From UBA6022 sp035704495 (GTDB taxonomy: Bacteria > Patescibacteriota > Saccharimonadia > Saccharimonadales > Saccharimonadaceae), in contig DASSWW010000043.1 in assembly GCA_035704495.1 (NCBI GenBank), forward strand, positions 1-19,585: a stretch of 19,585 bases of DNA. The letters run 5' to 3'. Position numbers and translations under genes: made by a program. Below, piece by piece: positions 1-5,459 of the stretch; the first letter of the stretch is position 1, and each line of letters starts with the position of its first letter. The notes under the pieces were generated by a model, which saw only the letters and a list, made by a program, of their open reading frames with translations, searched no databases and was not told the DNA's origin.

Positions 1-444
1 GATAGCGGGAATCGTCGCACTGACATCACTCGTTTGCAAATCATGATTCTGATGGATGGCTAAATTGTACTGTGTCGCATTCGTTAGGACATTAATATCA
101 AAATCCACTTGATTGGACGCACCACTTGTCACCGCCCCTAAAAAGACGTCTGCAGACACAACACTCACCTCGATAGACGGTGCAACGGTATCATATGATT
201 GCGTTAATTTATAACTACCACTAGCGCCGTTACCAACAATTGCTTCGCCACCCGTCGAAGTCATTTTGTAATTCGTCGACGTCGTCGTACCGCCAAACGA
301 ACCATCCAAGTTGGCATCAAGCTGATAATTAGGACTGGTCAGCCGGGCAGCGGTCGCAGTGGATACAAAAAAACCCAGCACCACGACGGTGGTAATCAGT
401 AAAATTTGGACACTTTTTCCTATATATTGCATATGTCTTTTCAT
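1..444 (-). CDS. Secreted repeat-type surface protein, N-terminal part (cut by window edge)
   Basis: The gene runs off the left edge, so only the first 148 codons are visible. The protein begins with a basic segment and a hydrophobic stretch ending in an Ala-rich cleavage-like site (around STATAA, residue 32), a clear Sec signal peptide. It continues with SPNYQLDANLDGS, then STNYKM, TGGEAIVG and SGSYKL, a secreted-protein signature I associate with Saccharibacteria and other CPR genomes, and then a beta-rich stretch. I chose the ATG at 444 because an AAGGTG Shine-Dalgarno (450-455) lies 5 nt upstream; an in-frame ATG at 432 is a less favoured alternative. It is the last visible gene of a minus-strand surface operon and begins 15 nt after the stop of the Ig-like membrane protein. 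Secretion is well supported; the function is unknown. Confidence 0.75.
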   Translation of the reverse strand, partial: MKRHMQYIGKSVQILLITTVVVLGFFVSTATAARLTSPNYQLDANLDGSFGGTTTSTNYKMTSTGGEAIVGNGASGSYKLTQSYDTVAPSIEVSVVSADVFLGAVTSGASNQVDFDINVLTNATQYNLAIHQNHDLQTSDVSATIPAI

Positions 445-459
445 AATAGCACCTTATAC

Positions 460-1290
460 CTACAGCATGAATACAAGTGCGATTAGTGCAGCACCAATCA
501 TCGTTATAATGATACGGCTGGTTTGTTGTAGTGGAGCGGCAACTGCCGTACTAACGTGGAACTGCGTTGCAACCGCTAACGCAACCATACTCAGCCGACT
601 GGCAAAAATTATAAGTAAAATACCCCCGATAAGCATCGCAAAGCGATTCATACTACTAATAGAGTTGGTAGTCTGCGCAACATCTGGCGTCGTTAAATCG
701 AGCGCCTCACCGACGGCAACAAGTGGCGGCACGACAAATTGTTCTAAGACGCTTTGGATAGGATGCGATGATGCGTCAATAGATTGAGCATCCTCTGATG
801 TAACCGTATCGACTGGCTCTATCACCACTCCCCCAGGCACTTCTGTCACGACATCACCGCCCGTGCTAGGTTCAGGTGCAACTGGTTGATACGTCAGAAC
901 AACACTCGCCATGGCGTTCCCTACCTGACAGGTGTCAACCGCAATTAACTTCACTGTTTGCGTGCCTGCTGTTAATTGGACCGATGTACTATAGCTAGTA
1001 TCTCTGGCTGATAGTGGCTCGACACCATTAAAAGCATTATTCACATACACTTCTAGTTGATTTGACTGCGACACGCTGCCCGATAGCGTCACCATTGGCT
1101 GTGTCACGACGCTGTCACTTTGCGGCAAGCTAGCCGTCAGCGTTGCCGGCGTAATACCATCACACACTGTGACGTCAATGTTCGACTGTGCGAGCGCGAT
1201 CGGCGCGGGGACGAATAGGACGCCACTAAAAACTAACGCCAAACAAGCGATAAGTAATTTTTTAACGGCGTTTGCGGCGAAGTAAGCCAT
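460..1290 (-). CDS. Ig-like secreted protein with C-terminal membrane segments
   Basis: This 276-residue protein has an N-terminal signal peptide (hydrophobic core at about residues 11-30, likely cleavage after IALA at 34). An extracellular all-beta domain follows at about 36-135; the VTLSGSV and QTVKLIAVD pattern is typical of bacterial Ig-like folds. Next is a low-complexity Pro/Gly/Val/Asp linker (about 136-160). Two C-terminal hydrophobic segments at about 217-241 and 258-276 probably anchor it in the membrane. The ATG at 1290 overlaps the preceding gene by 29 bp and has AGGGG 6 nt upstream, which supports translational coupling. It sits in an operon with a GYxL/WxL-like protein and a beta-sandwich anchor protein, so a part in a cell-surface assembly is likely. 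The specific ligand or function cannot be read from the sequence. Confidence 0.8.
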   Translation of the reverse strand: MAYFAANAVKKLLIACLALVFSGVLFVPAPIALAQSNIDVTVCDGITPATLTASLPQSDSVVTQPMVTLSGSVSQSNQLEVYVNNAFNGVEPLSARDTSYSTSVQLTAGTQTVKLIAVDTCQVGNAMASVVLTYQPVAPEPSTGGDVVTEVPGGVVIEPVDTVTSEDAQSIDASSHPIQSVLEQFVVPPLVAVGEALDLTTPDVAQTTNSISSMNRFAMLIGGILLIIFASRLSMVALAVATQFHVSTAVAAPLQQTSRIIITMIGAALIALVFML

Positions 1291-2182
1291 ACCCAGCCCC
1301 TACAACAATCAGTGCAATCACCACCACCAACAACCATCGTGGCAACATCAGAACAAGATGAGATGCGTTCGTCGAATCATCCAGCACCTTGACGGTCTGT
1401 TCAACGCGGAACAATCCAAACCATGATGCTTGGTTCCACTCGAAAGTAATATTACGAATCGTTCCTGGATAAATAATATAGTCTTTGGTCTGGTTGTGTT
1501 TAACTGATCCAAACATATCTTTTACAACAGTCGTAATATGGGCCTGAAAATCTGTATTGCCTGTATTCTCAACTCGATTACTCGCTGTTAGCGGCGGCGT
1601 TGTTTGCCAAAAATCAACGTGAGTGGAAATAAGTTCGCCTTGTCTGGTGATATCGCCGTCGACATTAGCTAAAATAATACTGCCTATGCGCTTTTTACGC
1701 ACAACCGATTCATTGGTATCCTGTGCAGGTTGTGTTTCAACGAAAATGACACCGTAATGACCCCCCGGCGCAGCTTTTGCTGGCACGCCAATACTATAGG
1801 GAATAACTACCCGTTCACCCGGCCCTAGCGTATACGATGTCTTGTTAAATCTGACCCATTGATACAAATCAGTATTGGCCGACGTTTTCTCAAATTGTGG
1901 CTGGTATTGTTCGTTTTTAACGGAATACGGCCGACTATAGACAATAAATTCTGTTTCGGTCTGGCCATTATTAATCACCGTCAGTTCTTCGGATACGCTG
2001 CCGCCAGCTTTGACTTCAAATCGTTGCAGAGCCGGGCTGATGGCTATCGAATCTTCGCCAGACCCAGACGTATCGTCAACAGCACTGACTGTCATCGACC
2101 CTAAAAAAAGGCTTAAAAAAGCAATGGATAGCAGCCCAAACAGGCTGCTCCACTGCATTTTTAAGAGAGGAACACATTTCAT
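1262..2182 (-). CDS. Membrane-anchored beta-sandwich surface protein (WxL-interacting/DUF916-like)
   Basis: This 306-residue protein has a signal peptide (cleavage near VSA at 34). A beta-sandwich region at about 45-160 contains ISPALQRFEVKAGGSV, an L-TV-NNG strand and an APGGHYGVIFVE segment. A second beta domain lies at about 190-270, and a single C-terminal membrane helix (about 279-298) is followed by the basic tail RRKRR. This layout matches the WxL-interacting proteins (DUF916-type) of Gram-positive surface clusters and similar CPR secreted proteins; the family assignment is by architecture only. The start is uncertain: no Shine-Dalgarno precedes ATG 2182 or the in-frame ATG at 2158. 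The upstream gene's stop lies only 10 bp away, so translation may depend on coupling. The 3' end overlaps the start of the Ig-like gene. Confidence 0.75.
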   Translation of the reverse strand: MKCVPLLKMQWSSLFGLLSIAFLSLFLGSMTVSAVDDTSGSGEDSIAISPALQRFEVKAGGSVSEELTVINNGQTETEFIVYSRPYSVKNEQYQPQFEKTSANTDLYQWVRFNKTSYTLGPGERVVIPYSIGVPAKAAPGGHYGVIFVETQPAQDTNESVVRKKRIGSIILANVDGDITRQGELISTHVDFWQTTPPLTASNRVENTGNTDFQAHITTVVKDMFGSVKHNQTKDYIIYPGTIRNITFEWNQASWFGLFRVEQTVKVLDDSTNASHLVLMLPRWLLVVVIALIVVGAGYGLLRRKRR

Positions 2183-2192
2183 TATCAGACTG

Positions 2193-2759
2193 CTAGACGT
2201 TTGTTACGGCCGTATAGGTAACGGTACCAGTATAAACACCGCTTTCTTTAGTGGTGTCTGCCTTGACTCCGTACCAGACATCGGTGACGTCTGATGCTGC
2301 GGTGGTGGCAGTTGTCTTTATTGATGTCGCAGAACCAGCGGCGGGCACACCATTCCAAGTACCAACTAGCGTCGTCACGTTACTTTCTGCTGCAGTAGCA
2401 TCTAGGCTATAACCCCAACTATTATTCGCCAATGCACCCGGAGTAACCTGCGCAGCCAACGTATCTGAACCATTAGATAACGTCGTAATCGCATCGTCTG
2501 CTTCTAGACTAAGGTCATAGCCGGATGGATTATTTGTTGAAACAGTTATGGTATCTTTGGCGCTACTACCGACACCAGCACCTGTAGGAGTAACACTCAT
2601 TGCGACTGTTCCGCTGGTCGTCATACTGAGTGTCGAGTTGACGGTTGCGTTAATGGTCGTATCACCAGTATCAGTTGCTGCTGACGCCATAATTGGTGAC
2701 AATAGGACAGCTGATAGAGCGAGCATACCGCCAATTTTATAGCTTGTTTTTTTGTTCAT
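2193..2759 (-). CDS. Secreted WxL/GYxL-type surface protein
   Basis: This is a 188-residue secreted protein with a signal peptide (basic MNKKTSYK, hydrophobic core, cleavage near ASA at about 27). The mature part is rich in Thr, Ser, Ala and Val, with a NNPSGYDLSLEA segment and a C-terminal GVYTGTVTYTAV strand. These two hallmarks recur in WxL-like surface proteins of Gram-positives and in abundant Saccharibacteria surface proteins. An ATG at 2825 is also open in frame, but that extension covers a promoter (-35 TTGACT, -10 AATACT). The AAGAGGAAA Shine-Dalgarno at 2767-2775 points to ATG 2759. The gene leads the surface operon that continues to the left edge. The role is probably structural or adhesive at the cell surface. 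Confidence 0.82.
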   Translation of the reverse strand: MNKKTSYKIGGMLALSAVLLSPIMASAATDTGDTTINATVNSTLSMTTSGTVAMSVTPTGAGVGSSAKDTITVSTNNPSGYDLSLEADDAITTLSNGSDTLAAQVTPGALANNSWGYSLDATAAESNVTTLVGTWNGVPAAGSATSIKTTATTAASDVTDVWYGVKADTTKESGVYTGTVTYTAVTNV

Positions 2760-2796
2760 GTGTCTATTTCCTCTTATGCTAATTTGTTTGATTACA

Positions 2797-2825
2797 AGTA
2801 TTAACCCATCATCACCCGAAGTCAA
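2797..2825 (-). promoter_or_regulatory. Promoter of the surface-protein operon
   Basis: TTGACT (2820-2825) and AATACT (2797-2802) are separated by 17 bp, a good sigma-70 arrangement. It predicts a 5' UTR of about 30 nt that contains the AAGAGGAAA Shine-Dalgarno of the 2759 gene. It differs from most other promoters in the window, which sit directly against the start codon. Confidence 0.6.
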
Positions 2826-2838
2826 CTAAATTATCTGG

Positions 2839-3405
2839 CTATTTTACCAGAATTGAGGCGATATCAGATTCAAATTTTTCTGTAGTAGTAAATACAACGC
2901 CTTGCATGCCTGTTGCCACCGCGCCATCAATGTTAATTTGGATATCATCTACCATGACACATTCAGCTGGCGCTAGGCCTAATTGCTGAGCGGTATATTC
3001 AAAAATCGCTGCTTCCGGTTTTATCATCCCTACCTCGCTGGATAGCATCACGACGTCAAACAATTCATCTCGCTCGTCAGCGGAAAATAAATGATCCATC
3101 ACGCCGCGACCAACGTTACTCAACATCGCTACTTTGTATTTGGTACGGAGCGAACGAACAAACGCCACCATTGCCTGGTTGCGAATGTGATCGGCGCGCA
3201 TAATCGCTTCGATTTCCGAGGAAGGCTTGTCAACTAATTGGCTGACTTGGTCGATAAACTCAGCGTGTGTCAGATAGCCATAGTCCGAACTTTTACTGAG
3301 GTTAGCCAAGTCTGCCTGCCGCGACTGAGGGACAAGTTCGCACAAATGATTAATGCTACCCTGATATAACACTCCAAAACAATCAAAAATAATACCGCGT
3401 ATCAT
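2839..3405 (-). CDS. HAD superfamily hydrolase (subfamily IA)
   Basis: This is a 188-residue phosphatase-like hydrolase of the haloacid dehalogenase superfamily. Motif I is FDCFGVL, with nucleophile Asp8. The general acid/base Asp expected two residues later is Phe10, as in the dehalogenase and YihX-like branches that also lack it. Motif II is LSN (Ser96), motif III Lys129 (IKPEAAIF) and motif IV VDD (Asp153-154). A helical cap occupies about residues 15-85. The substrate cannot be predicted; a sugar phosphate or nucleotide is possible. The ATG has no Shine-Dalgarno but lies 6 nt after a TATACT box, so a leaderless transcript is likely. The start codon also sits in the loop of a 12-bp hairpin (separate entry). 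A surface operon follows downstream with its own promoter. Confidence 0.88.
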   Translation of the reverse strand: MIRGIIFDCFGVLYQGSINHLCELVPQSRQADLANLSKSSDYGYLTHAEFIDQVSQLVDKPSSEIEAIMRADHIRNQAMVAFVRSLRTKYKVAMLSNVGRGVMDHLFSADERDELFDVVMLSSEVGMIKPEAAIFEYTAQQLGLAPAECVMVDDIQINIDGAVATGMQGVVFTTTEKFESDIASILVK

Positions 3406-3426
3406 ATTAGTAGTATACGCGGTATT
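3391..3426 (-). promoter_or_regulatory. 12-bp perfect inverted repeat around the HAD start codon, with embedded -10 box
   Basis: AATACCGCGTAT (plus 3391-3402) and ATACGCGGTATT (3415-3426) are perfect reverse complements around a 12-nt loop. On the minus strand the loop ends with the HAD ATG (3403-3405), and the 3' arm encodes residues 2-5. A TATACT -10 box (3412-3417) straddles the 5' arm and the loop, 6 nt from the ATG. A transcript begun at that promoter would lack the 5' arm; a read-through transcript from 4039 would form the hairpin and bury the start region. It could also act as a DNA operator. Confidence 0.6.
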
Positions 3427-3433
3427 TTATATT

Positions 3434-4039
3434 TTAAGGTTTTAAATCGATTTCATCGAGAGCTTCTTCGCTTTCGGGAATCTGGTCAAGGAATAATTCG
3501 CTGACCTGTTCGGTGCTAGCCCTTAATGAACCAGGCGAACCTTTACAGGTCGAGGTCCATAGTCGTTTCACTACCGAACTGCCCTGCAAAACTTCAAATT
3601 CATACAACAGACCGTTAGCACAGATACCACGAGTATCATCTTTGGCACCCGACAGCTCTTCGCCTTTCATCAGATTTGCTCGGCTCAACGCATAAACAAA
3701 CTCTTCATAAGCCTGAACATTGTTGCCAAACTGCAAACTATCAATCGTTTGCTGGTGGTAGCCCGAATACGTTGTCAAGCGGCGGCTACTAGAATCAACC
3801 GCAACTTGGTACGAATTAAATTTTTCGTCAGCGACAATCGGACCACGCACATTCATACGAACGCTACGGTCAACTGAAATGTTCACCAAGGCTGCTTCAC
3901 CAAGGTCGACTTGCGACTGGCTAGTATCATCACCGCCAAAAATAGCCCGGCCAACTGAAACCAACGCAGCGATAGCAATCGCAACGACAATCAACACCAG
4001 TATGATAGGAAGCACCTTTGATGAACTACTCTTATACAT
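3434..4039 (-). CDS. Single-pass membrane protein of unknown function
   Basis: This 201-residue protein has a short N-terminal tail (MYKSSSSK), one strongly hydrophobic segment at about residues 9-31, and a soluble domain of about 165 residues, probably extracytoplasmic. Two Cys residues (in GICANG and STCKGS) lie in the domain and could form a disulphide. The C-terminal tail is acidic. I do not recognise the family. The ATG is preceded by a near-consensus promoter with only 6 nt between -10 and ATG and no Shine-Dalgarno, so the message is probably leaderless. The HAD gene follows 28 bp after the stop. Confidence 0.75.
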   Translation of the reverse strand: MYKSSSSKVLPIILVLIVVAIAIAALVSVGRAIFGGDDTSQSQVDLGEAALVNISVDRSVRMNVRGPIVADEKFNSYQVAVDSSSRRLTTYSGYHQQTIDSLQFGNNVQAYEEFVYALSRANLMKGEELSGAKDDTRGICANGLLYEFEVLQGSSVVKRLWTSTCKGSPGSLRASTEQVSELFLDQIPESEEALDEIDLKP

Positions 4040-4045
4040 GTGAAC

Positions 4046-4074
4046 ATTCTAGCATGTTTATGGTTAAAAGTCAA
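4046..4074 (-). promoter_or_regulatory. Near-consensus sigma-70 promoter giving a leaderless mRNA
   Basis: TTGACT (4069-4074), a 17-bp spacer and TAGAAT (4046-4051) are followed by 6 nt and then the ATG at 4039. The expected transcription start coincides with the A of the ATG. This is the best-scoring complete promoter in the window and the clearest leaderless case. Confidence 0.75.
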
Positions 4075-4083
4075 TAGTTCCGG

Positions 4084-5223
4084 TTATGCTGTCCGAAATT
4101 GAGGCAGTGTATCGATAATAACGACACCGCGTTCATCTAGCGCAATTCCCTCGGCAAGCGCCACCTGGCCTAGTAGCTGACGCTGCATGTCTAAATCTTT
4201 GATGGTATGCAGCGCGCCATATTCTGTTCGACCCTCTTCTTTGTACGCCCAATAGCCTGCGGCGGCTTTTTTTAGTTTTGGCTGCAATGCATCTGCGTTG
4301 GCGTCGCTAAGTCGTTGAAAAACACCCGAAAAAGGATTAGTATCGTCGTGATTGGCCTGGCCGTTATAGCTGCTGAATTTGTGAGGCTTGAGGTTGATAA
4401 TCTCGTCCGCACCAGATAATGCAAGGGGTCGCCGTTGGTACGGTGCAAGGTTAAGCGGTGGCAATATGACCGCTGACTTTTCATCTAATAGTGGCGCTTC
4501 ATCGCTATCAGCTGGCGTCAAATACACGACATCCGCTGTCGCGGCTTCATCGCTATCTGTCGCTACCTCATTAGCGGGCTGACGTTCCACGCTAGCTGCT
4601 TTTAACGGCGTCGCATGCGTAGAGTCATCAGCGTATAGACGCTTTACTTCCCTGGTCAATAGGTTCATCGCGACAATAAATAATTTTTGTTCGCGCGTTG
4701 TCGCCCGTGAATCAAGCGTTTCCCGAATGTGAATAATCGTGCCCGAATCCGTATACGCGTTCAGTACACCAACGTCATATTTAAAATCAACTGCAAAACC
4801 AGTATCGTTGTGTGCTGGACTGATTTCACGGAACCATCCCAGATGCTGCGAATCACCCAGGTACGCACATTTGATATCATCAAAAAATTGTGCGCTTTCA
4901 TGCGACGTCACAAGCATATGCGCCGCAGGCGAAAATTCTTTTCCGTCCGCAAAAAACTTTTCCAGGGGAATACGTGTTTGTTCTTGTTGCCGTTGTTCGT
5001 CGGTCAGCCCGTCTACTTCCCATGGTGCCTTTTTTGCCGCTGGATAGCCGGGGTTTTTTGCATAACCTGCTCGAACTTCTAACTCTGCCTGGTGGCATTC
5101 ATTCAGCCACTCATAATACATTTTCAGTTTGTAATCAGCTTCGCTGCAGTAAGCATCGTCGGATGGAACCATTTCAGGCACATTATCAGTAGTACTTGCT
5201 GATTGCGACACTCGTTCGGACAT
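4084..5223 (-). CDS. Unrecognised 379-residue soluble protein
   Basis: No signal peptide, membrane segment or known catalytic motif is visible. The N-terminal half (about 20-200) is a mixed alpha/beta region with many aromatic residues and a helical, acidic start (SEADYKLKMYYEWLNE). A low-complexity Ala/Asp/Glu linker at about 205-245 contains the pentapeptide DSDEA twice. The C-terminal part (about 300-375) looks folded and ends in a short beta segment (GVVIIDTL). The ATG at 5223 has no good Shine-Dalgarno; a weak TAACAT box (5229-5234) lies 5 nt upstream. A second in-frame ATG at 5172 is an alternative start. The gene stands alone, after a palindromic intergenic element and before an independent promoter. 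It may be a lineage-specific protein; I assign no function. Confidence 0.7.
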   Translation of the reverse strand: MSERVSQSASTTDNVPEMVPSDDAYCSEADYKLKMYYEWLNECHQAELEVRAGYAKNPGYPAAKKAPWEVDGLTDEQRQQEQTRIPLEKFFADGKEFSPAAHMLVTSHESAQFFDDIKCAYLGDSQHLGWFREISPAHNDTGFAVDFKYDVGVLNAYTDSGTIIHIRETLDSRATTREQKLFIVAMNLLTREVKRLYADDSTHATPLKAASVERQPANEVATDSDEAATADVVYLTPADSDEAPLLDEKSAVILPPLNLAPYQRRPLALSGADEIINLKPHKFSSYNGQANHDDTNPFSGVFQRLSDANADALQPKLKKAAAGYWAYKEEGRTEYGALHTIKDLDMQRQLLGQVALAEGIALDERGVVIIDTLPQFRTA

Positions 5224-5302
5224 GGGGTATGTTAATTTTCCTACACCTAATTATTCCTTAAATAATGCCGGTTTCGGACAAAAAAAGCAATAGCGTGTTA
5301 CT

Positions 5303-5445
5303 TGAATCAAATCCTTTCATCTTTAGCGCCGAAGACTGTGGAATCGGTTGTAATAACCGATTCCAGCCGAACGCTTTCGTAGACTTCCACTGGAAGTCTA
5401 CGAAAAAAGTGTGCTGAGGCGATGAAGGTGAAAGGATTTGATTCA
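5303..5445. repeat. 143-bp nested palindromic element (possible MITE-like repeat or structured RNA)
   Basis: The ends are perfect 17-bp inverted repeats (5303-5319 and 5429-5445), extended inward by about 15 imperfectly paired bases. Inside are two perfect hairpins: an 11-bp stem with a 5-nt loop (5339-5365) and a 15-bp stem around a single central base (5375-5405). The whole can fold as a closing stem with two internal arms. It lies between the polA stop and the 4084-5223 gene. I see no target-site duplication, no reading frame and no second copy in the window. No U-tract directly follows the inner hairpins, though seven T's occur on the minus strand at 5280-5286, 16 nt past the outer stem. 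Confidence 0.65.
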
Positions 5446-5459
5446 GGTCGATATCTTAG

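Noticed and set aside
359..787. 142-residue plus-strand frame opposite the Ig-like gene
   Set aside because: It crosses the start region of the secreted gene and the 3' end of the Ig-like gene; its hydrophobic look comes from the complement of coding sequence. No promoter or ribosome site is seen.
2760..2825. Longer N-terminus for the surface protein (start at 2825)
   Set aside because: The extension encodes a polar stretch before the signal peptide and overlaps a TTGACT-17-AATACT promoter. A Shine-Dalgarno supports ATG 2759.
4729..5192. Plus-strand reading frames opposite the 379-residue gene
   Set aside because: Several overlapping frames exist, but they are Cys/Arg-rich with no start signals or domain features. 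The minus-strand frame is longer and has normal composition.
5375..5405. 15-bp hairpin as an intrinsic terminator for polA
   Set aside because: In neither direction is the stem directly followed by a U-tract: on the plus strand it is followed by A's and on the minus strand by AAAGCG. It is better treated as part of the larger palindromic element.
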